Positions 25,548 through 34,059 of a stretch of DNA of 64,000 nt are shown here, piece by piece (the first letter of the stretch is position 1; each line of letters opens with the position of its first letter). A model generated the notes under the pieces. It saw only the letters and a list, made by a program, of their open reading frames with translations. It was not told the origin of the DNA and did no database searches. The position numbers were made by a program, and so were the translations under genes. This stretch comes from JAAXHB01 sp965214945 (GTDB lineage: Bacteria > Actinomycetota > Acidimicrobiia > Acidimicrobiales > Aldehydirespiratoraceae). The stretch lies in assembly GCA_965214945.1 (NCBI GenBank), contig OZ244029.1, positions 2,170,001-2,234,000 of the forward strand, in the 5' to 3' direction.

Positions 25548-27182
25548 TTGACTGACGGGCGCGCAGTCATCAGCGCAGGCTGCCGAGAGGCAGCGTCCGC
25601 TGGAGCGGCCGTTCTGACCGGCGGAGGCAACGCTGTCGACGCGGCTATTGCCGCGTCCGCAGTTCAGTGCGTGCGCGAGCTGCCCTGGTGCGGACTCGGA
25701 GGTGACGGCTTCGCTTTGATCTCGAGCGCCGACGGCGAACGTCAACCGCAGGCTCTCATCGGCGCCGGCGCCGCGCCGCGGGGTTTGGCCACGGCCTCGA
25801 TCCCTTCAGCGAAGCTGCCAGGGGGCAGGCTGCCACGTTTCGGGCCGCTCTCGATCTCGGTGCCCGGTCTGGTGGACACTTGGCATCGGCTTTGGGAACG
25901 CTACGGCACCAAGCCCTGGGCGGAGCTGCTCGATCCGGCCGCAGCCCTGGCGGAGGAAGGGTTTGCTCTCGACTCGGCGTGCGCTCAGGCGTTGGCTCGC
26001 TCCAGGGATCACGCGGACACCGACGATTCCTTCAAAGCGGAGATCTGCGCTGACAACGGCGCCGCAGTAGGTGAGCGCTTCAAGCTGCCGGCGCTGGCGC
26101 GCACGCTGCGCCGCATCGCGGCGCACGGCAGGGAGACGTTTTATGAGGGCGGGCTGTCCAAAGAACTCGTCAGCACGGTGTCGGCACTCGGAGGCCTGCT
26201 GTCAGCCGCCGATCTCCAGGAGCACTCAGCGGACTTCGAGCCGCCGCTGATGGCTCGTTGCGGTGACGCGGACGTGCTGGTGACGCCGCCGGTGTCGATG
26301 GGCTGGACACTGCTGCAGCAGCTCCTCTTATACGAACGCCTCAAGGTTTGCGGCATCGGCGGCGAGGCCGACCGCATCGATGCGATGGTGCGCTGCAAGC
26401 ACACCGCCTTCGCCGAATTGGCGGCCATGAGCAGCTGGCAGACCCGCAACGATGTGATGCCGACTCTTCAGCCCGAGGCGCTCGACGGCTGGTGCTCGCA
26501 GATCATCGAACAGCGCGCCGCGCCGCCGCCGGATGCTGCAGCAGCCGCACGTGCGGCCGCTGTGACCGCTGCCGCGTCTGGCTCGTCCACGGCGGCCGGC
26601 GGCGATGACACGACCTGCCTGTCGGTGGTCGACGGCAAGGGGCTCATGGTGACGCTGATCCAAAGCCTCTTCAACGAGTTCGGCGCCCGTGTGGTGGTGC
26701 CGGACACCGGCATCGTGCTCAACGACCGCCTCGCCCGCCAGCCTGTGGGCATCGCCAGCGTCGGTGGTCCGCCCTCGGCCCGACGACCTCTGCACACGCT
26801 CATCGCCTACTGCGTCAAGCATGACGATTGGCAACTTACCGGTGCCACTCCCGGAGGGCGGGGACAGCCGCAGACCAACTTCCAAGTCCTGCGCGCCATC
26901 ATCGACGACGGCGACAGCCCCCAGGCGGCAGTCGACCGGCCGCGCTGGCGTTCGGGAGCGGCGCGGATGCCCGGCGCCGACAACATGCTGTTCCTCGAGC
27001 CGGGCTTCGGCAAGAGCGTGCGAGCGGAGCTGCGGCGCCGCGGCCATGAGGTGGTGACAGACCAGCGACGCGCCAAGTCCGACATGTTCGGAAGCTGCAC
27101 CATCGCGGGACTGCGCATGGGCACACGAGAGGCGTTCGGCGCGGCAGATCACAGGCGCAGCGCGGCCTTGGCTTTCGTCTAG
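25548..27182 (+). CDS. Gamma-glutamyltransferase family protein
   Basis: A 544-residue protein beginning at a TTG (25548), set by an in-frame stop just upstream. It matches the GGT fold: GGGNAVDAAIAASA at the N-terminus, GGDGFALI, SISVPGLVDTW, and the autocleavage site DDTTCLSVVDG with Thr355 as the candidate nucleophile, then FGARVVVPDTGIVLND and the end GGRGQPQTNFQVLRA. There is no signal peptide, so unlike classical GGT it is probably cytoplasmic. Several such actinobacterial proteins are acylases or amidases for other substrates. Confidence 0.9.
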   Translation: MTDGRAVISAGCREAASAGAAVLTGGGNAVDAAIAASAVQCVRELPWCGLGGDGFALISSADGERQPQALIGAGAAPRGLATASIPSAKLPGGRLPRFGPLSISVPGLVDTWHRLWERYGTKPWAELLDPAAALAEEGFALDSACAQALARSRDHADTDDSFKAEICADNGAAVGERFKLPALARTLRRIAAHGRETFYEGGLSKELVSTVSALGGLLSAADLQEHSADFEPPLMARCGDADVLVTPPVSMGWTLLQQLLLYERLKVCGIGGEADRIDAMVRCKHTAFAELAAMSSWQTRNDVMPTLQPEALDGWCSQIIEQRAAPPPDAAAAARAAAVTAAASGSSTAAGGDDTTCLSVVDGKGLMVTLIQSLFNEFGARVVVPDTGIVLNDRLARQPVGIASVGGPPSARRPLHTLIAYCVKHDDWQLTGATPGGRGQPQTNFQVLRAIIDDGDSPQAAVDRPRWRSGAARMPGADNMLFLEPGFGKSVRAELRRRGHEVVTDQRRAKSDMFGSCTIAGLRMGTREAFGAADHRRSAALAFV

Positions 27183-27252
27183 CTCTGTTGTGCGGAGACG
27201 GGCCCGTACGCCGTGGCTTCCAACAGCGCGGCCCGTGCCGACTGGGCGCGCT

Positions 27253-28521
27253 GTGACGAGTAATATCACCCAGATGCCCCCACCACGAACTGCAGCCTTA
27301 GGCCCGCGCGCGATCACATATCCGCACCCGATCGACCGCAGCATTTACGACTGGCCTACGTTCTCCGACGCCGAGTTCGCCAGGCGCCACGCTCTGGTTC
27401 GCGGCTTCATGGCCGAGCAAGACCTCGACTGCCTGCTAGTCACCGGCGCCTGTCACCTGTGGGATAGGGGCTGGGCCAACGTGCGCTGGCTCAGCAACTA
27501 CATGGGCACTATGGAACTCGACGCGTTCGTGATCTTCCCTGCGCAGGGCGATCCGACTCTGGCAATCCTCGGGCTAAACGCCCGGCTCCCGGACCGCATC
27601 GCCCGCTCGGTGATCGAAGACGTGCGGGGTGCGCTCAATACGCGCACCATTCTTGTAGACCGGCTCAACGAGCTTGGCCTGCGCCGCGGCCGTGTGGGGA
27701 TCGTGAACCCAGCCCCGTACCTGTCGTTATCGCGCGATCACTGGCTAGCTCTCACCGAGAGCTTCCCGGAGGCCACCTTCGAGGAGTACTCAGACGACTT
27801 CTGGCGGATGCGCCTGGTGCTGTCGGACGAAGAGGTCGAATGCCTAGAAGAAGCGGGTCGCATCGGCGACGCCACCCAGACGGCGGTGATGGAGCAACTC
27901 CGTCCGGGGATGACCGAGCACGATCTGTTTCGGGTCATCTACTCCGCGATCGGTGAGGAGCGCGGTGAGATCCCCTGCATGGTGTTGGCCGCGAGCGAGT
28001 CAATGGCCAATCCCACCAGCGCCTTTCAACGGCCCCGGGCGATCAATCGCACCATCACCGCCGACGATGTTCTGTTGATGGAGATCGGCGCGCGCGACGG
28101 CCACGGCTACGAAGCCCAGACCGGCAAGCCGATGGTGTTCTCCGATCCCCCTCCCGACTATGCCGACCTGTTCGACGTGCTATTCGAGGCATACGAACGC
28201 GTCGTCGGCGCTCTTCGCCCAGGATGCACCGCAGCCGACCTTCGGGCTGCGGGCAGCGTGATCAATGACAGGGGCTACACGATCGTCGCCCCCTTGGTTC
28301 ACGGAGTGTTCAACCCCATCGACGCGGGGCCGTTCGTGGGCACGTCGCACCGGCCCGACAAGGACGTGGTGCTCGAGCCCAACATGGCGCTGTGTGTGGA
28401 GATCCACCCGTGCACCGACAACATCATCAAGGGTGTGTTCATGGGCGACACGTTCGTGATCACCCCCGACGGGGCGCGAAGCGTGAACAAGCTCGAACCG
28501 AAGCTCTACAACCTGGGGTGA
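27253..28521 (+). CDS. M24 (creatinase/Xaa-Pro peptidase fold) family protein, metal ligands apparently lost
   Basis: A protein of about 422 residues (GTG 27253; ATG 27274 is an alternative). An N-terminal creatinase-N-like domain is followed by the pita-bread fold with LVLSDEEVECLEEAGRIGDA, LLMEIGARDGHGYEAQTG, PLVHGVFNPID and ALCVEIHPCTDN. Metallo-M24 enzymes need Asp, Asp, His, Glu, Glu. Here the first Asp is Glu, the second is missing and the last Glu region reads VFMGDTFVIT. That pattern recalls creatinase, which is metal-free and uses a histidine. A C-N hydrolase role next to the GGT-like gene is plausible. Confidence 0.85.
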   Translation: MTSNITQMPPPRTAALGPRAITYPHPIDRSIYDWPTFSDAEFARRHALVRGFMAEQDLDCLLVTGACHLWDRGWANVRWLSNYMGTMELDAFVIFPAQGDPTLAILGLNARLPDRIARSVIEDVRGALNTRTILVDRLNELGLRRGRVGIVNPAPYLSLSRDHWLALTESFPEATFEEYSDDFWRMRLVLSDEEVECLEEAGRIGDATQTAVMEQLRPGMTEHDLFRVIYSAIGEERGEIPCMVLAASESMANPTSAFQRPRAINRTITADDVLLMEIGARDGHGYEAQTGKPMVFSDPPPDYADLFDVLFEAYERVVGALRPGCTAADLRAAGSVINDRGYTIVAPLVHGVFNPIDAGPFVGTSHRPDKDVVLEPNMALCVEIHPCTDNIIKGVFMGDTFVITPDGARSVNKLEPKLYNLG

Positions 28522-28526
28522 CCGAC

Positions 28527-28910
28527 ATGCCGACCAGCTCAACCGAGCCCACAGACTCCGCAAAGCCGGAGCTGGAGTTCCACATACCCGACGGCGAGTG
28601 GCGTCCGGCGGGCGGCCCCGTAGAAGGAATCGACGAGATGATCCTCGCGACCGACGGCCAGCCCGACGGGGCCTACACCCGTCTGATGCGCTTCGCGCGC
28701 GGCGTCGACTCCTCGCCGAATGGGGTGCTCACACATCACTTCTGGGAGGAGGTGTACATCGTGGAAGGCGACCTCACCGACCTTCGCCTGGGCGAGACCT
28801 TCACCGCGGGGATGTACGCATGCCGACCGCCGGGAATGCCGCACGGGCCGTGGCGAAGCGACTCCGGCGTGCTGATGGTGGAGTTCCGCGCCGGCGGCTA
28901 CAACCTTTGA
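28527..28910 (+). CDS. Cupin domain protein
   Basis: A 127-residue protein. ATG 28527 has GGGGTGA six bases upstream; GTG 28518, overlapping the previous stop, is another possible start. The single cupin barrel carries HHFWEEVYIVEGDLTDLRLGE and CRPPGMPHGPW, giving two histidines, a glutamate and a later histidine as metal ligands (ChrR-like cupin). It probably acts as a small metal-dependent isomerase/dioxygenase or sensor in the same operon as the creatinase-fold gene. Confidence 0.88.
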   Translation: MPTSSTEPTDSAKPELEFHIPDGEWRPAGGPVEGIDEMILATDGQPDGAYTRLMRFARGVDSSPNGVLTHHFWEEVYIVEGDLTDLRLGETFTAGMYACRPPGMPHGPWRSDSGVLMVEFRAGGYNL

Positions 28911-28951
28911 TCAACCTGTGAACACTGGAGAAGTGAATACGCTCCAGAACG

Positions 28952-29001
28952 AAGATCAGTGGTCTTTAGGGTAGACAAAGATCAGTGGTCTTTAGGATAG
29001 A
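28952..29001 (+). repeat. 26-bp period tandem repeat across a gene start
   Basis: A 24-base segment with core GATCAGTGGTCTTTAGG occurs at 28952-28975 and 28978-29001 with one mismatch. The second copy includes the GTG start and first codons of the HTH/ImmA-type gene; the first copy provides a decoy GTG out of frame. Confidence 0.88.
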
Positions 29002-30127
29002 TGTAGCGCCCGAATTATACGCGTGGGCGCGGAAACGCTCCGGTATCAGTGATAAGGACTTTACGAACAAGTTTCCGAAGCTCGAAGAGTGGCAGAGCCG
29101 ACAGCAGAAGCCGACGCTCAAGCAACTTGAGAGGTTCGCTCACACAACCCACACTCCAATCGGCTTCTTCTTTCTCACCGAGCCACCTGAAGAGAAAATA
29201 CCGATCCCGGACTTTCGCACGATTGGCGGAACGCCGGTCGTGCAGCCCAGTCCCGATCTGCTCGACACGATCTACTTGTGCCAGCAGCGGCAAGACTGGT
29301 ACCGAGACTATGCGCAGGAACATCAACTAGATCGAGTATCTTTCGTCGGATCTTTAGATATTCGGACGCCAATCCGTGAAGCCGCCGCTTCGATAAGCGA
29401 CAAACTCAATTTTTCGGTCAAGCAACGTGGTTCCTCGTGGACAGCTGCTTTAGTATACCTTCGAAAGCAAGCTGTGAACGCTGGCGTGCTCGTGATGGTC
29501 AATGGTGTTGTAGGCGTCAACACCCGCCGCAAGCTCAACCCAGAAGAATTTCGCGGGTTCGCGCTCATCGATTCTCTCGCGCCAGTAGTATTTGTTAATG
29601 GTGCCGACACGAAGGCAGCTCAGATTTTCACTCTTGCCCATGAGGTTGCACACATCTGGTTGGGCAAAACGGCGTTATCCGACTCTCGTCTGAGTGCCAA
29701 TCAAACCAACAAGGTGGAACGATGGTGCAATAAGGTCGCAGCGGAAGTACTCGTACCCAGCGATACTCTGAGAGAACAGTTTAGCCCCAAAACCGACCTA
29801 AAAATTGAATTGAACAAGCTGGCACAATACTTCAAGACCAGCACGCTCGTTATACTTCGTCAGATCCACGAACTCGGCCTCTTATCTTGGGAAGACTATC
29901 GATCGGCATATCAGTCCGAACTGCAGCGAGTCATAGGTCTTGAACACACTGGGAGTGGTGGAGGCAACTTCTACAACAATCTTCTGGCCAAAGTCAGCAA
30001 TCCGTTTGCTCGCGCTGTTGTCACAAGCACTCTTGAAGGTCGGACCGTGTATACCGATGCCTTCAGGATGCTTGCGATCAAGAAACTAAGCACCTTCCAC
30101 GGACTCAGTGCGCACCTTGGAAGATGA
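28985..30127 (+). CDS. HTH/ImmA-IrrE type zinc-metallopeptidase regulator
   Basis: A 380-residue protein starting at GTG 28985. The N-terminus is a degenerate XRE-like helix-turn-helix with the typical opening IDVAPELYAWARKRSG and TLKQLERFAHTTHTPIGFFFL. The middle holds the zinc-peptidase motif HEVAH (in IFTLAHEVAHIWLG), preceded by EEFRGFALID, as in ImmA/IrrE/COG2856 proteins. These cleave repressors or serve as antitoxin-like regulators next to a toxin gene. The gene is visibly more AT-rich than its neighbours, suggesting transfer. No partner toxin is directly adjacent. Confidence 0.9.
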   Translation: MVFRIDVAPELYAWARKRSGISDKDFTNKFPKLEEWQSRQQKPTLKQLERFAHTTHTPIGFFFLTEPPEEKIPIPDFRTIGGTPVVQPSPDLLDTIYLCQQRQDWYRDYAQEHQLDRVSFVGSLDIRTPIREAAASISDKLNFSVKQRGSSWTAALVYLRKQAVNAGVLVMVNGVVGVNTRRKLNPEEFRGFALIDSLAPVVFVNGADTKAAQIFTLAHEVAHIWLGKTALSDSRLSANQTNKVERWCNKVAAEVLVPSDTLREQFSPKTDLKIELNKLAQYFKTSTLVILRQIHELGLLSWEDYRSAYQSELQRVIGLEHTGSGGGNFYNNLLAKVSNPFARAVVTSTLEGRTVYTDAFRMLAIKKLSTFHGLSAHLGR

Positions 30128-30291
30128 CGGCACTGCCGTTTGCATGGGAGTTATGACACCGCTGGCCCCGGACCTGCGCACAATCCGACTTATCCGACTT
30201 AACTGCAGAACGTGAACGATGCCCCCGCTGGACAGCTGAGCGCACAACCCGGCGACGCTTGGGGTGGAGCGACGGGGCAAGCAGCAGCGAC

Positions 30292-31527
30292 ATGAGGCTC
30301 GCCGATTTGGAGACCTTCGTCGTGGCGAACCCTCCGCCGGGCTTCGGGGGCCGCTACTTCGTGTTCGTCAAGCTCGTCACCGACGACGGCGTCACAGGAT
30401 GGGGAGAGCACTACGGAGCTACCTTCTCCCCCGCTGTGGTGGAGGCGATGATCCGTGACATCTTCGAGGCGCTGCTGCTCGGCGAGGAGCCGTTCGGTAT
30501 TGAGCGCTTCTGCCGCCGAGCGTACGGGCGGGGCTTCACGGCCCGGCCTGATGTCTCGATGTCCGGCGTCGTGAGCGCCTTGGAACTCGCCTGCTGGGAC
30601 ATCATCGGCAAGGCTCTCGACCAGCCAGCGCACCGGCTGCTCGGAGGCCAGGTTCGAGACGCGGTCCGCTCCTACACGTATCTGTATCCCGAGCCCGGAG
30701 ACCGCAGCGACGTGTACCTCGACCCCGATCTGGCGGCAGAGCGGGCCGTGTCGTACGTGGAGCAGGGCTTCACAGCGGTCAAGTTCGACCCGGCAGGCCC
30801 GTACTCGTCAATGGGCGGCTCTCAGCCGCTTCTGGAGCGCATAGAGCTGTCAGCGCGGTTCTGCGCTGCAATCAGAGCCGCTGTGGGCACCCGGGCTGAC
30901 ATCGCGTTCGGAACCCACGGCCAATTCACAGCGTCGGGCGCGGCGAGGCTGGCCGCAAGGCTCGAGCCGTTCGATCCGCTGTGGCTGGAGGAGCCTGTCG
31001 GCCCCGACGACGTCGCCGGCATGGCTCGGGTCGCCCGCAGCACGTCGATCCCGGTGGCGACCGGGGAGAGGCTCACCGGTGCGACCGAGTTCGCGAGGGT
31101 GCTACAGGCCGGTGCCGCCTCGATCCTGCAGCCCAACCTGAGCCGCTGCGGAGGGCTGTTGCAAGGCAAGAAGATCGCATCGCTGGCTGAGGCTTTCGGC
31201 GCTCAGATCGCGCCGCACTGCTACTGCGGCCCGATCACCGCGGCCGCGAATGTCCAGCTGGCGGCCTGTTCGCCCAACTTGCTGATGCTGGAGGCCGTCA
31301 AGGACTGGGGCGGGTTCCACGCAGAACTCCTGAAGACGCCTCTCAGAATGGAAAGTGGCTACACGCCGGTGCCCGACGCGCCGGGATTGGGGGTGGAACT
31401 CGACGAAGCCGCAGCCCGGGCGCACCCTTACACGGGCTGGGAACTCCATCTTGAGATGCACGACCTTCCCGCCGAAGAAGCGGACCCGCTCTGGACGGCA
31501 CAACCCCGGACATCGAGACATCAGTGA
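30292..31527 (+). CDS. Mandelate racemase / muconate lactonizing enzyme family protein
   Basis: A 411-residue enolase-superfamily protein. The ATG at 30292 directly precedes RLADLETFVVANPP. Family features include the N-terminal capping domain (TGWGEHY), FTAVKFD with the catalytic-barrel lysine, the metal-binding region LWLEEPVGPDD, IPVATGERLTG, and IAPHCYCGPI with the barrel histidine, all consistent with the galactonate/mandelate dehydratase subgroup. Sugar-acid dehydration is the usual reaction. It is convergent with catalase, with nine bases between their stops. Confidence 0.92.
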   Translation: MRLADLETFVVANPPPGFGGRYFVFVKLVTDDGVTGWGEHYGATFSPAVVEAMIRDIFEALLLGEEPFGIERFCRRAYGRGFTARPDVSMSGVVSALELACWDIIGKALDQPAHRLLGGQVRDAVRSYTYLYPEPGDRSDVYLDPDLAAERAVSYVEQGFTAVKFDPAGPYSSMGGSQPLLERIELSARFCAAIRAAVGTRADIAFGTHGQFTASGAARLAARLEPFDPLWLEEPVGPDDVAGMARVARSTSIPVATGERLTGATEFARVLQAGAASILQPNLSRCGGLLQGKKIASLAEAFGAQIAPHCYCGPITAAANVQLAACSPNLLMLEAVKDWGGFHAELLKTPLRMESGYTPVPDAPGLGVELDEAAARAHPYTGWELHLEMHDLPAEEADPLWTAQPRTSRHQ

Positions 31528-31536
31528 GGCCAAGCC

Positions 31537-33021
31537 TCAGGCGCGCAGAGCCTTAACCGCGGTCTCCACTCGGCGGCCGTAGGAGGGGTCGGCCCGTCGG
31601 AAGTGTTCGATTGAGCGCTCCACGATGCCGTCTCCGATGTCTCCGCACTGCACCTGGGAAAGCAACCCGGCGATGGCCCTCACCAAGCGCTGTCTCTCGT
31701 CGGAGGACATGAGCCGGTACAGGTCTCCGGCCTGGGCGAAGTCGTCGACCTCGCGTATCTCCGCGCCGTAGGCGCCCGACAGCCCGCCGGTCTCCATCCC
31801 ACCGTAGAGTGGCTCGTCGGTCTGCGCCGGCCCGTTGAAACTGTTGGGCTCGTAGTTGACCGACCTGCCGCCGTTGGCGTCGAAGCGCATGGCCCCGTCG
31901 CGGCCGTAGTTCTGGCCGTGATCGAACGGGCACCCCCGCGGGCTGTTCACCGGCAGGCGGGTGTGGTTGATCCCAAGCCTGTAGCGGTGAGCGTCGCCAT
32001 AGGAGAACAGCCGAGCTTGGAGCATCTTGTCGGGGCTAGGGCCCACGCCGGTCACCATGTGGCCGGGATCGAACGCGGATTGCTCGACATCGGCAAAGTA
32101 ATTGAGGGGCGTCCGGTTCAGGGTCATCCGGCCCACCTCGATCAGGGGGTAGTCGCCGTGGGGCCACACCTTGGTGAGATCGAACGGGTTGATCCGGTAG
32201 CCAGCGGCGTCGGCGTCGGGCATTACCTGAACTTTGAGCGTCCACGACGGGAAGTCGCCCCGCCCGATGGCCTCGTAGAGGTCCTGCTGGTGGTGCTCGG
32301 GGTTCTCACCGGCCACTCGGGCCGCCTCGTCAGCGGTGTTGCAGCGGATGCCCTGATCGGTCTTGAAGTGGAACTTCACCCAGTGCCGCTCGCCGGATGC
32401 GTTAACCCATTGGAAAGTGTGCGAGCCGTAGCCGTTCATGTGCCGCCAGCTTGCGGGCAGGCCGCGGTCGCCAAACAGCCATGTGAACTGGTGGGTTGCC
32501 TCAGGTGACAATGAGAAGAAATCCCACACGTTGTCGGCCTCCTGGCGATTTGTGTGCGGGTCGTACTTCTGGGAGTGGATGAAGTCCGGAAACTTCAGGG
32601 GATCCCGAATAAAGAACACGGGCGTGTTGTTGCCCGTGAGGTCCCAGTTGCCGTCCTCGGTGTAGAATTTCACTGCGAAGCCCCGGGGGTCGCGGACGGC
32701 GTCAGGAGCGCCTTTGGAGCCGGCCACGGTAGAGAACCGCACGAACACTTCGGTTTCCTTGCCGGCCTCAGACATCATGCTCATTCGGGTCAGCCCGGCG
32801 ATTTCGGGGTTGGTAACAGTGAAGGTCCCGTAGGCGCCCGACCCCACAGCATGGACCACGCGCTCTGGGATGCGCTCCCGGTTGAAGCGCGCCAGCTTCT
32901 CGATGAGGTGCTGGTCTTGTAGCAGCACAGGGCCGGTCGCGCCGGCGGTCTGGCTGTTCTGGTTGTCGGAGACCGCGGCCCCGGACTCGGTGGTGAGGGT
33001 TGGGATTGGCTTGTGCATCAT
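31537..33021 (-). CDS. katA: Monofunctional haem catalase
   Basis: A 494-residue clade-3-like catalase. GGAGG lies three bases before paired ATGs at the start. Visible catalytic parts are VVHAVGSGAYGTF (distal histidine), NWDLTGNNTPVFFIRDP with the distal asparagine, and LFSYGDAHRYRLG with the proximal haem tyrosine. It breaks down hydrogen peroxide. It is divergent from oxyR across about 100 bases that contain an OxyR operator, so peroxide-induced transcription is expected. Confidence 0.96.
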   Translation of the reverse strand: MMHKPIPTLTTESGAAVSDNQNSQTAGATGPVLLQDQHLIEKLARFNRERIPERVVHAVGSGAYGTFTVTNPEIAGLTRMSMMSEAGKETEVFVRFSTVAGSKGAPDAVRDPRGFAVKFYTEDGNWDLTGNNTPVFFIRDPLKFPDFIHSQKYDPHTNRQEADNVWDFFSLSPEATHQFTWLFGDRGLPASWRHMNGYGSHTFQWVNASGERHWVKFHFKTDQGIRCNTADEAARVAGENPEHHQQDLYEAIGRGDFPSWTLKVQVMPDADAAGYRINPFDLTKVWPHGDYPLIEVGRMTLNRTPLNYFADVEQSAFDPGHMVTGVGPSPDKMLQARLFSYGDAHRYRLGINHTRLPVNSPRGCPFDHGQNYGRDGAMRFDANGGRSVNYEPNSFNGPAQTDEPLYGGMETGGLSGAYGAEIREVDDFAQAGDLYRLMSSDERQRLVRAIAGLLSQVQCGDIGDGIVERSIEHFRRADPSYGRRVETAVKALRA

Positions 33022-33088
33022 GATCCTCCTCTTCAGATCGCTGGTGATCGCTGGTAGCTATTGTGCTCGGATCCGACTCGAAATTGAA

Positions 33089-33125
33089 ATAGATAAAAGC
33101 TAATGATTAGATAGGCTGAACTTAT
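33089..33125. promoter_or_regulatory. OxyR operator between katA and oxyR
   Basis: Four tetranucleotides occur at exact seven-base spacing: ATAG (33089), CTAA (33100), ATAG (33111) and TTAT (33122). This fits the known OxyR tetramer site ATAG-N7-CTAT-N7-ATAG-N7-CTAT with two mismatches. The last element overlaps the oxyR start codon, which suggests autorepression as well as katA activation. A 10-base tandem repeat GATCGCTGGT lies at 33037-33056, on the katA side. Confidence 0.85.
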
Positions 33126-34041
33126 GAATATGCCTACTGTGCGCCAGCTCGAATACGCAGTCGCCGTGGCCGACCATGGGCACTTCGGCCGCGCGGCCAG
33201 CGCGGTGTTCGTCTCGCAGCCGGGATTGAGCAGCCAGGTCCGCCGGCTCGAGCGCCAGCTGGGTGTGCAGCTCTTCGAGCGGACCACCCGGCAGGTCAAG
33301 CTGACCGCAGCCGGGGCGGAGATCATCGAGCGAAGCCGGCATCTGCTTCGTGGCATCGAAGAGCTTGTGGTCGCGGCTTCGCTGCACCGCGGCGCGGTGC
33401 GGGGCCGGCTGCGCGTGGCAGCCATCCCCACAATGGCGCCATACCTGCTTCCTCTGCTGACGCGGAAGGTCCGGACGGATTGGCCGGACGCGGATCTTGA
33501 GCTGCGGGAATCCGAGACCAAGCCAATGGTCGCGGCAATCGAGATGGGCGAAGCCGACCTCGGTCTGCTAGCCGTGCCGTTCGACACCGGCACCCTGCAC
33601 GTCGAGCGCATAGCCGATGAACCCTTTCACCTGGCTCTGCCGGACGGTCACGAACTGGCCGGCGCCCCGTCGGTGCCCCTCGCCGTGCTGACCGGCCTTC
33701 CGGTGCTGCTGCTCCCCGACGGCCACTGTCTGCGAGATCACGCTCTGGAAGCCTGCGAGATCGCGGGCCGGGTTGATCACAGCGAGGTTCGGGCCGCGAG
33801 TCTCGCAACCCTGACACAGATGGTGGTCGCAGGTGTGGGCGTCACGCTGCTTCCCGCCAGCTCTCTCGGGGTTGAGAGCCGACCTGGAACTGGGGTGGTG
33901 ACCCGGCCGTTCGAGCCGCCTGCGCCGGGTCGGGGGATCGCCTTGGCGTGGCGTTCGACTGACCCTCGTTCGGGCCTGTTCGCCGAGATGGCCACGGAGC
34001 TGGCCCCCTCGGTTGAGGCCATGATCGGATCGCGCTCCTGA
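33124..34041 (+). CDS. oxyR: Peroxide-sensing LysR-type regulator OxyR
   Basis: A 305-residue LysR regulator. The N-terminal winged HTH reads RQLEYAVAVADHGHFGRAASAVFVSQPGLSSQVRRLE. The redox pair is Cys202 and Cys211 in GHCLRDHALEAC, nine residues apart exactly as in E. coli OxyR (Cys199/Cys208), so the regulator should form the activating disulfide. It is divergent from katA and reads a site overlapping its own start. Confidence 0.96.
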   Translation: MNMPTVRQLEYAVAVADHGHFGRAASAVFVSQPGLSSQVRRLERQLGVQLFERTTRQVKLTAAGAEIIERSRHLLRGIEELVVAASLHRGAVRGRLRVAAIPTMAPYLLPLLTRKVRTDWPDADLELRESETKPMVAAIEMGEADLGLLAVPFDTGTLHVERIADEPFHLALPDGHELAGAPSVPLAVLTGLPVLLLPDGHCLRDHALEACEIAGRVDHSEVRAASLATLTQMVVAGVGVTLLPASSLGVESRPGTGVVTRPFEPPAPGRGIALAWRSTDPRSGLFAEMATELAPSVEAMIGSRS

Positions 34042-34059
34042 GCAGCCGAGCGCGGGCGT

